Below are positions 33,992 to 45,744 of a stretch of 64,000 nt of DNA, in pieces. The position numbers and the translations under genes were made by a program. The notes beneath the pieces were generated by a model. That model searched no databases. It was not told the origin of the DNA and was given only the letters and a program-made list of their open reading frames with translations. Position 1 is the first letter of the stretch, and the number at the start of each line of letters is the position of its first letter. The DNA is from Hericium rajendrae (taxonomy: Eukaryota > Basidiomycota > Agaricomycetes > Russulales > Hericiaceae), in NCBI GenBank assembly GCA_033439255.1, contig CM065885.1, positions 2,728,001 to 2,792,000 of the forward strand. Direction: 5' to 3'.

Positions 33992-34361
33992 CTGTCTCGT
34001 TCAAAACCTTGTGCGGTCGCTGATGGGTTGGCTTCCCTTCCCCTGTTGATTAAGTGTCTGCTCGTATCAAAAGTTGAGAAACAGAGTATAACGAGGCAAA
34101 TACGCACTCACCAGATCTACGGACCTTGAGCGAGCAGATGGTCGAACGTGAGTAGCCTCACGAGGAATACGACCTGTGTCGTTCAAAACCTTGCGCGATG
34201 ATACCTTTCGTCGAGGCAGTCGTTGATGGGTTATTTCCCTTCCCTATTACTTCAGTGTCTGCTCGTATCAAAGTTGAGAGACAAAGTATATCGAGGCGAA
34301 TAAACACTCACCAGATCTACCGACGTTGAGCGAGCAGATGGTTGAACGTGATAGCCTCACG
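33992..34361. repeat. tandem duplication of about 170-190 bp upstream of ZF1
   Basis: Two units (33992-34161 and 34173-34361) share CGTTCAAAACCTTG, GTGTCTGCTCGTATCAAA, CACTCACCAGATCTAC and GAGCGAGCAGATGG in the same order. Both contain a GTGAGTG splice-donor-like site on the ZF1 strand, so the ZF1 leader may have duplicated a promoter or a 5' leader intron. The second unit has about 20 bp extra. Confidence 0.85.
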
Positions 34362-36891
34362 CGGGCCTGATTCCTGCAAAGTTGTTCTGGAGGAAGGGCA
34401 CCTACAGATTCTGCTACGCGATGGAGGTGGTTGACGACTTGCAAGGGCGCGTTTCATCTAAAAAGTCGGCGAGTGACGCAGCTGGGCGCGTCCTGCCTCC
34501 TGATTCTGATCTCGGGACCCCTGACCATACCGCCAGCTATCAGATCCCAGGGCGCCGTCGAAATGGCGCCAATTTCGAAAGTCGGAACAATTTCCCTCGT
34601 GAATTGACCTCGGAAACGGCAGCATCGGATGCTTTCAGATCAAAACTCATCTAGAAAAGCCTATTTCAGCGCTGATCGCTTGCCGCGGAGTCAGGGGACC
34701 TCCGGCACTTTCTGGTTGGATTAGGCAATCTTCCTCTGCTACTCGGCTTCCCCCCACCAACAACCGCCCTCGCGTGCGTCAATCACCGGCACCCGCATCA
34801 CCATCCCGAGGTTACGCGTCCCCAGCCTCCTCAAACGCGGACCTGCAGCCTGTGCGTGCCAGATCCGATCGTGAGTCATTCCATCCACGGTGCCGCACTT
34901 ATGCCGGGGCGTACGCGTCCACCTTACGCTTCGTCAGCGCTCGGCACTGTGGCGAGTCGCGACGCGGCGTCGAATCGATATCGCGCCTGGGCTGGCCGCT
35001 GCACCCACATCTCTGCACCGTCTGCTTCGCGCGACGCACGGCTGCCATTGGCTTTGGAGGTATATTTTATATGTAATCGAACCCATGAAAAATGCGATTC
35101 AATTGGCTGTTGGTCGGCAGATGAGCCGCGTGTGCTAACGAGGCGTCATGCGGCCACATTTTTCCCAACAGACGAAGGTTCGATTTGACTCTCGCAGGAA
35201 AGATCTCAATCGAAGTCTCGGTTGACCACTCTTCGTTTTGCGGGCCATTCGCATCCGTTATATTGCCGTAAGGCATTTCTTGCTTTCTTTCCTTGGGACA
35301 AGGAACTGCCAGAATCTGAGCGATTTGCCTGCTAATCCATGGTTGATTTTCCGACGCACCACGCTGCTGTGTTGCCTGCCGACGATATGCAGCGCGAGCT
35401 GCTCAGGGCATTTCCACAGCGTACCTCGAAGACGCAACGAGACCGTCTAACGACCTGATCAGTATGCTTGAGGCATGTCCGCGCCGGTAGAGACGATATT
35501 TGAGGATTCGCTTGCTCGCACGCTTTTGGACTCGGACCCGACGCCGGCAGGGCGACTGTCCGGTCGCAGATGTTTGCGTGTTACCAGCGGAGGGACGCGT
35601 CGAATAAGCATCCTCCCGATGCCGATGCTCCACGGTGTACATTCGCGCCAGCACGCGCGCGGTAGATGCGCATAGGAAGATTGAGTGGGACTGCCCCAGT
35701 GCGGGGGCCTTCGACCTCAGTCTGTGGGCTGGACAGCCCAATCTGTCCCGTGGACTGTTGTAGGGAGACAACGAGGCCGCATACACTGACAGCCTGTTAT
35801 TTTATTCGGGCTGCGAGCATGGCAACAGTGTTGTGCTACAGAAGCTGGATTAGAAAGAACTGAAGATAAAATAGGGACGTTCCATCGCGATGCCTTGCTC
35901 GCCGTTTTCGACAGCTCCTGGAACACAGCACGCGCGCCGCTGGCTGGCGGAAAAGACGGATACCGCAAAGTGAGACCATCATGGCCCGGTGTATATCGGT
36001 GCTCGCGCATCCTAGAGGCCAGCGCTCATGACCACTGCCTTTGTTCTCCAGCTGCGTGCATCGTCTCGGGCGCGGTGGATCCATGAGAGCGCATCGGCTG
36101 GCAGTACGTATCATCTCTTTCCCAGCTTCCTCATTCGTCCGAAGCCTGCGGACGCACGCTACATCCACCGGATCGTACGGATCCAGACCCATCCTGCGCA
36201 CGAAGTCCGCGCTCGCAACGAACACAACCGCTCGCACCAGATGTTGGCTATCCACCGACGCAGCATGAGTTCCACGCCCCGTTTCGTACCACAGACCGCT
36301 GCAAGGTATCAAATAGAAATTCGGATATGGACAACCCCTACCTCTTCAGACGCCGCTCGTCCCAGAGCACCGACTTGCCACTCCAAATCCAGATATCCAC
36401 CGCTTGTTTTGGGCAGGCGCTCCCCAGTGTACCCACCGCATCTGGCCACCTTCCCTTCCCCGCCGCCGTCCCCCGCACGCCCGATCCTTCTAGCCCTCGC
36501 GACTGCCGGGGCCCATCTCCCTCGCGACCGCCCAGTCGGCGCGCCGAACACGGCTGCGCACTGCGCGGCGCCAACAAGATAATGACGTGCCTGTGCGCAG
36601 TGCACCGCGCGGGCGGCGTCGATTGCGTTCATATTGCTTGCTTCCGTTCAGGAAGAAGGATGCGGACATCGGAGGCTGCGCGCTGCACTTTTCCAGCCGT
36701 CGAGTCGGTGCGGTATCAGGCGCGTCGATATCGGCCTCGACAGCGCGGTGACGGACGGCTCGTGGGGATATTATACAGACTGCATTTAGTGCTAGTATGC
36801 CTTGTTTTAATGTACGCTTCGAGACGCCGTAGACACCCTGTACAAGCAAAGCAAAAACAAAAGAAACCGAAACCGCACCGCACCGCACCGC
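34362..36891. other. 2.5 kb spacer between ZF2 and ZF1
   Basis: No intact gene is recognised. A minus-strand frame at 35836-36312 contains LDPYDPVDV and resembles, weakly, the CPFDYVDVE region of ZF2, so a further decayed ZF fragment may lie at about 35900-36300. Other frames (34382-34654 plus, 36309-36632 minus) show no motif. The ZF2 3' flank at 36865-36890 has CCGCA repeats. Confidence 0.35.
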
Positions 36892-39183
36892 TCACTCGTC
36901 GAACTTGGCCTCCACCCGCGGCTTGCGCGTCAGATACCCCGCGCGCACGCGGTCCATCGCCTCGCGCGTGATGCACCGCCCGAGATACTTGCACACGACC
37001 GTCATCTCGCGGTTGTCGACGGACGGCCGCGCGTCGACGAGCGCGGCGAGCTGTGCTGCCGCGGGACCGAACATCGCGCGCGTCGTGCCGGGGTAGCGCG
37101 TGAGGTACTCTTCGAGCGGGATGAACCCCAGCCGGCGCTCGAGCGTCTCGACCAGGCGCGTGCGCAGCGCTGCCGCGCGCGGGATGTCAGATGGCAGTGA
37201 GATGGGGGGAGGGGGGACACACAGTAGGGGTTGGTCTTGATGCCGGCCCAGAGGTGCTCGGGCGGCGCCCAGGGCTCCTCGCCGGGCGCGAGCACGGCGT
37301 TGTGCGTGTCGACGTCGACGAGCACCTGATGCAGCATCTCGCCGAACGACAGCGGCGAGCGGTCCTCGACGTCGACGTAGTCGAACGGGCAGATCGTGCT
37401 CATCAGGAACGTCCGGTCTGCGCGTGCGTGAGCACGAACAAGAGGACAGAGACGCAGAGGGGAAGACAAAGGCACGCACCCTTGATGTTCCACTCGGCGA
37501 CCCACGCGCCGCAGAGCACCGAGTTGGCGGGGTACAGCACGGACGAGCGGCGCGTGTTGTACGCGACCCACTCCGCGATGCTCTTCTCGTCCGCGCTGCG
37601 CGTCGCCCACTCGGGCTTGCTCTTGTCGCGCCGTGCGCGCGCCTTGGCCCACACGAGCGAGACGTACGTGCGGTGGTACGGCGAGCGCGGCGGGTCCGTG
37701 AAGAGCGGGCGCGCGGCGAAGCCGTGGTCGAGGATCTTCGCGTTGATTTCGGCCCACGTCGTTAGGCCGGCCTGGTGCTCCAGGACCTGGGCGAGCGTTA
37801 GCGAACGGCGGGCGGCGAGACAGGGACAAGACGCGCGCACCTCGGGCACGGCCATCTTGGCGAGCGAGTGCTCGCGCCAGAGCTGGTCGCACGCGTCGAC
37901 TAGTGCCGGGAGCTCCTTGCGATCGCGGGTATCCTCAGGGAGGCGCCAGACGGCGAGTTCCATGTCGCGCGCACCAAGGCTGTACGCGCGTCAATAATCA
38001 TCAGGCGCGGGTCGACGGCACGTACCGCGCATGCGAGAGGCTGCATGTCTTGCGGTTGTTCTCGAAGAGCTCTTTGCAGCGCCATTTGCCGATGCCGCCG
38101 CGCGCAGAGCCGCCGCCGCAGTTGCTGCACCGGCGGTACTTCTCCAGACACGACGCACACACGACCTGCGAACGATAAGCGCCCGCCAGACCCGCCAGCA
38201 CGCCCACTGACCTCGACGAGGAAGCTCAGCGCGCTGCGCTCCTTGGGCCGGAACCCGCCGTGCCCCTGCACGCGCACGCACACGTCGCAGATCGTGCTGC
38301 TGCTCGTGTCCTCGAGCGTGTTGCCGCGCTTGCGCGAGCTCGGGCCCGCCTTGACGGGCACGCACTCCTCGCACTGGAAGAAGAGGTCGAACGGCGTGTC
38401 GAGCTCCGCGCGGCTCCCGCGCAGCAGCAGCTTCGCGATGAACTTGCTACACATGCGGCAGTGCGCGTCGCGCTCCTCGACGAGCCGCGCCGCCTTCTTC
38501 TTCGCCGCGGGCACGGGCGTCGCGGCTGGCGCTAGTGCGGGCGTAGGAAGGATGGGCGACGCCGAGGGCGCAGGCGCGGACGGGGGCGCGGAAGGGCCGG
38601 CGACGGGTGTGCCGAAGAAGTTGAAGAGCTCCTGGAGGGAGGGCTGCAGCCAGCTGGCGCTGTCGCCGTTCATGTCGGTGTCGGGCGTTGGCGCCTGCGG
38701 AGACGCGCGTGACAGGTTCTGCGCGTGCGCGAGCGAGACCTCTGCCTCGCGCTCTGCGCGGCGCGCCTCGGACTCGACGCGGCGCTCCTCAGCGATCTTG
38801 AGTTCGAGCTCGCGGATGCGGCGCGTCTCGCGGAGGATATCGAGCTGGATCTGCTGCTCCTGCAGGGACAGCTTGTTCATGGACGGCATTTCCATTTGCG
38901 ATGGCTGTTGCTGCTGCTCTAGGTGCTGCTGCCCGCCCATGTGCCCTAGATGCGCGTGCTGCCCGAGGTGCGAGTGCTGCATTAGATGCGACTGTTGGCC
39001 TAGATGTCCGAGATGCTGCTGGTGCTCCTGCTGCAGGCCCTGCAGGGCAAGGGCATCGTCGAAGGGGTGCATGACGTCGGCTTGGCGTTGTGGTTGCTGT
39101 TGTTGCTGAGGATATTGGTTCTGGTCGAGGAGCCACGGGGCATCGTGCACGGACGAGGGGACGAAGAAGTCGAACGATTCCAT
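36892..39183 (-). CDS. ZF2, coiled-coil and Cys-rich protein of unknown function
   Basis: Six exons (38212-39183, 38026-38165, 37841-37979, 37480-37786, 37223-37417, 36892-37169) sum to 676 residues. The N-terminus is rich in Gln and His (HLGQHAHLGHMGGQQHLEQ). The coiled coil is around LDILRETRRIRELELKIAEE. Cys pairs CRMC, CEEC, CDVC, CASC and CSNC precede WRCKEL, as in ZF1. Exons 2 and 3 have exactly the ZF1 lengths (140 and 139 bp). The C-terminal region keeps WAKARARRDKSKPEW and PPEHLW. It lacks the ZF1 intron after V-W-A-K and has its own intron after W-N-I-K. The start MESFDFF is the first ATG that gives a ZF1-like N-terminus. Function is unknown; a zinc-binding regulator is a guess. Confidence 0.78.
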
Positions 39184-40064
39184 GGTAGTGCACGGGCTAG
39201 GTGGGGGGTGGGCGTGCCCTTGGTGATGGTTAATCAGCGCAAACAGGTATATAACCGCCACCACATCAAAACATCCCTTCATTCTGCTACACCAGGTGCG
39301 CGGCTCCTCCGATCGCATCCTACCGCCGCTCGGCGCTTCCCCGAGCCCCGATCACGTAATATCAATTGATGTCCTCTCCCGGCGGTCAAAGTTTCGCAGG
39401 CTGTCGCTGAAAGACACAGAGTCGGAGTTCCGACAAAAACAACACTTGAATATAAAACAATTACCTATCGCAATGACTTTGTGATTGTAACGGAGATTGT
39501 CATTGACTGTAATACGTACCGTGGGTTCCTAAAGATTCTTCGATGATCTCGACAACCGAAAAGGCAACCTAAATTTTAGAAAGGATAACGGGATCGGGAA
39601 CACGGACCATTGAAGCATCTACCGTATCAGACAGAAACATAGTGTGGACAGCTGCAGCCGAAATGCACTGAAAATGGCTTAAAAATAGCCAGGATTAGTG
39701 ATAGAGCTGACAATTCGGTATAGCAGAGCCAACATGGTCTATATGCGTTATAAAGCGGTAGCATTATGTCGTCCAAGGGGTTTGAGATGGTTATATGCGG
39801 AGAGGAAGACGAGCACAAATATTTGAAGACGCGACGACGCGACGCGATCACATGCCTTCTACCTTTTGCTGGCGGAGATTAAAATTACCTAGTACGAGTC
39901 CTTCTTTGCTCCGGTCATGTATGATATCCTCCAATTTGGTTCCAGGGTTTGCAACGTCAGGATCTCTCAGATCTCAAGGTCTGCCTATTCTCATATAAAG
40001 CCAGCTCATCTTTGCCGAGACATCTGGCGAAACAAAGCGGATAACAAAATGGTATCAAGTCGGC
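39184..40064. other. spacer between MP1 and ZF2
   Basis: No gene is seen. The left part contains the ZF2 promoter, with a TATATAAC-like box near 39248 on the plus strand. The remainder is AT-richer and featureless. Confidence 0.4.
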
Positions 40065-41119
40065 CTAATAGCTCCCAGACGTGTACGCGATCCTGTGCGC
40101 CTCCTCATCTTGGTATGTGCTCGTATACGCGGCGTCCTGAATACCACACCATGCCTTCGCATCGACCACCAGTAATGACGCACCGACAAGCCACTCCACG
40201 GTGACCTGCAGGATGTAAAACGCGGCCTTCGCACCTGTCGAGTTTGAGTCCGCCGACGGGTGTCCTATCGGATAGAGCCGGAAAATAGGGACGATAGTCT
40301 GTCCAATGCATAGGTTACTGGAAGCCTTGGGTGACGAGGCGACGCGCCACGCACCAACACAAGACTCGTTCCGCCGAGCCATGCCGAGGTCGACGGGGGT
40401 GTGCCCTTGAAACGCGACACCCTCGCACAGAAGAGCACCAATAGGGCTAACACGACCGTCATTATACGCCGAGACCGTCCTGCGCAGAAACATGTCAGCT
40501 GCAGCCGCACGGATGCAAGGATCCACGCACCGTTCGGTCTTCAGGCTCTGCGCCGCCGTTGCATCCGTCTGGGCCTTGCTTACGTTGATCCCCGCGACAA
40601 TTCCCAGTACGCTGTTTCTCGCATCAGCGCTGAGCGATGAGTAGGAATGCAAGCCGCTCACATTGCAACGGTCAGCGCGAGCTCCATTACCCACGTGATA
40701 TTCTTCTTCGTGCCGCCAGTGACATCCCCGCCCTCGTTACGGCTCGAATAGTATCCCGCCAGCTTCACCAGCGTCGACGCGGGCATGAGGTACCCAATGC
40801 TGAGGAGGACCTGCTCGACGATCAGCAGCGTCGTGTTGAACGTCCCCGTGCCGCTGCTGACGGCGCGGTAGTTCGCGATGCCCATGAGCCGCACGATGAA
40901 CGTCGCGATGCGCACGAGCTCGAAGAGCTGCATGCGCACGAAAGTAAGCAGCAGGCGCGTCGGGGCACGGTATGTCCGGACGAGGCGGAAGAAACAGAGG
41001 AGGGACTTCGCGCCGAAGAGCACGAGGAAGAGGATCGAGGGGAACGTGTCCTGGTGCGCGTTCGGGAGGCCGCCGGTGAGGGTCCGCATTGCGGACGTGT
41101 TCGTTGCGAGCGAGGGCAT
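40065..41119 (-). pseudogene. MP1, 7-TM family gene with a 2-bp deletion
   Basis: Exons by homology are 40662-41119, 40531-40611, 40355-40479 and 40065-40298. All splice sites are intact. Exon 3 is 125 bp instead of the 127 bp found in MP2 and MP4. Two bases are missing near the start of the fifth membrane segment, so the normal splice product shifts frame. An unspliced frame (40065-40694) stays open by chance and rejoins the exon 4 frame, so a variant protein is conceivable. Exon 1 encodes [19 protein letters not shown] and segments 1-4, as in the intact copies. Either it is a young pseudogene, or the deletion is a sequencing error. Confidence 0.7.
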
Positions 41120-43819
41120 TGCGTGCGGGTGGGATGGGGTATAGATTACGGTAAGAGTGATAAGTTGCGATGAACAAGCTTAGTGGAGCGTGTCCGCGCA
41201 TTCCAGACGAGCCAGCGAGGAAGGGGATAATATTGTATAACCCTCTTAATCGCTCCAAGCCGCTTTGAACTCACCTCCAGTTGCCTGTGCATCTTCACGG
41301 GCAGGTACATTTCTGCAAACCTCGGGCTCCAGGACGCAGCCGTGGGCCGAGCGCCTGCATTGGGCGGTGATCTTCGTCCTCTGCAACCGATCGTCTTGCT
41401 TCTCTACTGATTAGAATCGCACGTCCTATGTCACGGAGAATGACACGCCCTGCGTCCAAACAGGCCCCAGCACCAAAGCGCGCGGCGCACATCTGCGCTC
41501 CAAGCAGGCACGCACGGGCGCTTGCGCGGGCACGGATGTGGTCGGCTGGCGCCCATGTGCTCTTCATGGATTACAGAATGCTGAACGCGTGTAGAACGCG
41601 GCGCGTAAGTATAAATAGTCGAAATAACTGGTGGGGCGGTACAGATAGCTGTTCACGCGCTCGACCGGCAGAGGGACAAGAGCGGTCCTCGTGTTTCGGC
41701 TTGTTGGCATGTCCTGTAGATAGAATTCAGATGTCGATATGCGGGCGTAAAGGTCTGTGTCGCGCCAAGCAGTGCATCGGTGAAGCGCGCGGCTAGGAAC
41801 ATAAGAATATGTCTGCGTCAAGGTGCTATGGGATGCTATACGTTGAATTATAACGCGCGGTTTGAATATACGAACACCGCACTCTGGAAAATCTTCAGTT
41901 ATTACGAGCGGGTAGGCGGTGTGTCGGCGACAGCGTCGAAAATCCTACCACCCGAATTTGAACGATCCTACTACGCACGCCGAGCTGGGTTAGCCTCCAA
42001 CGCAGATCCCGCATCACGTCGGCTTTCTTCCTTCCTTCTGGTGCGGGAGGGCCCGGCTTCTCAGCGGGACCGCACACATTCTGACCCGTAGCCGCGCAGT
42101 GAATGATTGCCGGAGGCAGGGTGGGTGCATTGTTTAGTTAGCGGGGTCGCAGTTCGCCCAGGCCGAATGAGATCGATCGAGATCGGGATCGCGGGGGTAC
42201 GTAGGTCGGGCATCATAGAAGTGAGAAAGTAGGAAGGAACGTAGGAACTTGGAGATGTGGATGGATACGGGATAGCGCGAGCTGATATGGCTCCGCCTCG
42301 TCTGGGTGCGCAGGTCAGCGTCGCGGTTGAGCGGTTCTAGGTTCATTCCAAACCGCTCACGTAATCGTGAGAGCGAGCGGTTCTGCATCGCGGTCGGCTT
42401 GTCTGGGTGCGGCTTGAACAGTATATTCGAGGGACGATCTTAACAGATATGGGCTTGGCACGGCGTTATACGCAGCATCCAAGAGTTATATGTGCGTGAG
42501 TAAGCCTTGCAGGAAATCGATGGTCAGAGAAAGGATGCGACATCATGCCCGTGGATGCCCGCTGAAGAATAATGTAATATCCGATCGGAGGGCGGGACAC
42601 AGCAGTTGGATATGCGCAGGCCGTAAATTCCGCCGGGCGCGTCGAGGGGCTTCAAGGCGCATCTATGCCTCTGAACGCGGTGAGAGTAGATATTGGACTG
42701 GCGGGCGTTGGGCGGGAAAAACCCATCTGAGTAAGGAATTCATCCGAAGAGGGTACCACGGGAAATCTCAGTCATCATGGCAAGAGAAATAGTCTTCAAA
42801 GCTGACTGTAAAGGACGCCTTTCTGCCTATAATATGACCGTACGAGCAGGATCAGAAGTCGGGGCGAGAAACGGTGACGGTTCAAGACGTTCAAGATCCG
42901 TAGAAAGTGGCTCAGATAATCCGTCACTCGTTCCATAATAATGAAGAACAAGGAAAGGCAGGAGATGAATACCGCACACACATGGATAAGCCTGAAGTTG
43001 CCATGGCAGTCGAAGCAAGGAAGGAAGTTTGATCTTGAAAGTTGGCGTGACTTGCCTTCAAAGGTCGTGACGTCACGCGATTCAGTGCTGACGCCGGTGT
43101 CACACTGCTGACAGAACTCTTTTATCTTTTCTTCCCAAAGCCTCGTAGACCGTTTAATATTCCAACATTCTAGCCGGTATAGACTGCTTAGGCAGTGTGC
43201 AAGATCGCCGTACCTTCCAGCTCATCGCTGGAATAATTATGTCATGCATGGGCCTGGGTAGCCCTGCATCCGACAGGGTACGAGAGGTTGTCTTCGTCCG
43301 GGCTCGGCAGAGACTTAGTAATTTCAGGGGGTTGCACAGTAACTTTGAACTCCACAGGATCGCAACGATCGTCAATTTCGTATGTTGACATGGTCATCGT
43401 TATTCCATGTCAGAATTGCTGAACCATTCTTGTATCCCGAGGTCCCACGACATACCCTCCGCGGGTATGCCATCGTGACGTATAATTGAATGACCTCCGC
43501 TCTCTGGCGTGGCTTGACTGCCTCTGTCGCGACGCAGCTCTTTTTATTTGTCCAGCGCGCAGTGAACTTTCCGCCCATCGGCGCCTTTGAGCCGATCATC
43601 ATTTTCCAGAGCATGTTTCTTTTCAAAGTCTCGCGCCGTTTCGCGGCGACGGATGCGATATGGGTCACAGATCTAGATTTCCTTCATTGCACCAGACTTC
43701 CTTGCCGCTGCGCACGTATCGTAGACCTGGTATTGAGGCAACAAAAAGCTAAGGCCGCACGCTTACTCGACTAGTCCATAAATGTTCGTCTCGAATATCG
43801 AGACAGATCATCAGTCCCA
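41120..43819. other. 2.7 kb spacer upstream of MP1
   Basis: No gene is supported. The left part holds the conserved upstream motif of the MP family (41511-41552) and a TATAAATAG box at 41610. A small inverted repeat, CTCACG-TAAT-CGTGAG, lies at 42355-42370. Frames at 43372-43668 (minus) and 43490-43774 (plus) overlap each other and lack motifs. Confidence 0.4.
41511..41552 (-). promoter_or_regulatory. conserved MP upstream motif, copy 1
   Basis: The core GGGCGCxTGC..GGCACGGATGTGGTCGG lies about 390 bp before the MP1 start. It matches copies before MP2, MP3 and MP4. A minus-strand frame reads A-P-A-D-H-x-R-A-R-A through it, and related frames occur in copies 2 and 4. Confidence 0.55.
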
Positions 43820-44868
43820 TCAGAAACTTCCAGACACATACGCCAGCTTATGTCCCTCCACCGACTCTTGGAACGAGCTCGCATCACTTGCATCCTCAAT
43901 CCCACACCACTCCTTTGCGTCCACCGCCAGCAGCGACGCCCCCACCAACCACTCCACGCTCACCTGGAATATATAAAACGCCGCTTTCGCGCCGGTCGAG
44001 TCCGAGTCCGCTGGCGGATGTGCCGTCGTTGCGAGGCGGAATATTGGGACCACCATCTACCAAAGGTCAGTCGAGCGCGTCGCAACGAGCATTCACTCCA
44101 CGCACCAGCAGGATGCTCGTCCCCGCCAGCCACGCCGACGTATTTCCAGGTATACCCTTCGTGCGCGACACGTGCGCACAGAAGAGCACCAGCAGGCCCA
44201 GTACGACTAGCACAATGACCGCCGCGATCGTCCTACCAGAAACACCCGTCAGCCCCCGCCACCCGTACAGATCCACGAGTCCACGCACCGCGCCGTCTTC
44301 ACGCTATCCGCCGCGCTCGCGTCCGTCTGCGCCTTGCCCACCTTTGTTCCCGCAATGACGCCCAACACGCTGTCCTCAGTGTCAGCGCGTCCGCAGCCAA
44401 GAACGCAAAGGCCAGCACTCACATCGCGCCCATCAACGCAAGTTCCATCGCGAGCGTGAAGACCTGCTTCCCGCCCGCGCGCCCGCCGCGGCCCGCATGA
44501 AACCCCGCAAGCTGCACGAGCGTCGACGCGGGCATGGCGTATCCGACGCTCAGCAGCACCTGCTCCACGATCAGCAGCGTCGTGTTGAACGACCCGTCGC
44601 CCTTGCTGACGTCGCGGACGTTCGCGATGCCGACGAGCCGCACGATGAACGTCGCGACGCGGACGGCCTCGAAGACGTGGATGCGGAGGAAGGCGAGCAG
44701 CAGGCGCGTCGGGCGGCGGTACCGGCCGACGAGGCGGTAAAGCGAGAGCAGGCACGTCGCACCGAAGAGAATGAGGAAGAGGATCGAGGGGAACGTGTCC
44801 TGGTGCGCGTTCGGCAGCCCGCCCGTGAGCGTGCGCAGCGCGGTCGTGTTCGTTGCAGGCGAGGACAT
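43820..44868 (-). CDS. MP2, 7-TM protein of unknown function
   Basis: Four exons (44423-44868, 44289-44369, 44106-44232, 43820-44056) encode 296 residues. Likely membrane segments are [114 protein letters not shown] and [18 protein letters not shown]. The start [13 protein letters not shown] is set by MP4 and MP1; a longer upstream frame from 44970 is not conserved. Intron positions and the 81 and 127 bp exons are identical to MP4. The layout recalls RTA1-like or DUF7702-like fungal 7-TM proteins, but I cannot assign the family. It is not STE3-like. Confidence 0.82.
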
Positions 44869-45744
44869 TGCTGCAGGTGGGAGTATGGTGTTGCGGTGGG
44901 GAGGTGAGGAGAGGTCGCGCGTTCCGGACGAGCGAGAGGGCGTGGAGGGGTATGGCTGTCTCAGTCGCAACTCGACTGCTTTATCCCGTCTTCAACTTTC
45001 GTAATGCCGGAGTGTACGTCGCGCATGGGTCTGCGTATCGCAGGTGTGGGTTGTACGCTGCACTGCACTCCAATATGATGTCTGGGAGACTGGAGACCAG
45101 TCTATCATGTGCGGTGATGCTCTCAACGTCAATTTCGCGTCGCGACAGCGCATTGTATGGACAAGTGTTCGCAGGTACCGACGGGCGCCTGCTCGTGCAC
45201 GGGTGTGGTCGGTGGGTGCAATAGCAACGCAGATCCTAGAACGCATGTAGAACTTACTATGCGCTTATTGATAGCCTGCGCGGCGATGCTTTGGATCCAT
45301 GTTCGAGGACAGCGGGCGCGCATCAGCTGATTGATAAGTGATGTGGATGATAGCGTGTTAGTAGTTAAATTAAGAAGCAGTGAATACATACGGATTACGC
45401 CTGAAAGGGCCACCTGCGTCGGCATGACTATTTTGTTCATTGAATGCCTCCAGCCGAGCAGTATGAGAAATATCGACCACAAACAAGCCAGTTTTCCGAG
45501 CACGGCTTACGCAGAGGCAATATGAGTTAAAGACGGCAAAGCAGACTTTCCACATACCTGATTCAATCATTCATCTTCTTGCATACTCTTCGATGTCAGT
45601 CGGCCGAAAGTCAATGATATAATATTAAAGGGTATAGAAAGGACAAAGCTTGAAGGCCCTTCCCTGATCCTAGAAACACAAAACTCAACTGGTCCATCAG
45701 CGTCCATTTCCATTCTTACATCGAGAGACAAATCACCAGTCCAC
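44869..45744. other. spacer between MP2 and MP3
   Basis: This contains the MP2 upstream motif (45181-45219). Further along is a segment (about 45265-45330) that resembles the region at 49450-49500 upstream of MP4 (CCTGCG..GCGATGCTTTGG versus CCTGCG..GCATCGCTTTGG). No gene is seen. Confidence 0.45.
45181..45219 (-). promoter_or_regulatory. conserved MP upstream motif, copy 2
   Basis: The motif lies about 315 bp before the MP2 start, with core GGGCGCCTGCTCGTGCAC followed by GGGTGTGGTCGG. It is nearly identical to copy 4. Confidence 0.6.

Noticed and set aside
32232-34049. 605-codon plus-strand ORF
   Set aside because: It is antisense to ZF1, whose spliced frame is supported by the paralogue ZF2. 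The plus-strand frame has only low-complexity residues.
35836-36312. A further ZF pseudogene
   Set aside because: Only a short DPYDPVDV-like match to ZF2 is visible. That is too weak for a feature call, so it is noted in the spacer entry.
40065-40694. Read-through frame of MP1 as the true protein
   Set aside because: It would retain two introns that are spliced in MP2 and MP4 and would replace membrane segment 5 with unrelated sequence. I kept MP1 as a likely pseudogene and noted the alternative.
42350-42396. CTCACG-TAAT-CGTGAG inverted repeat as a MITE
   Set aside because: It is too short, and no target duplication or second copy was seen.
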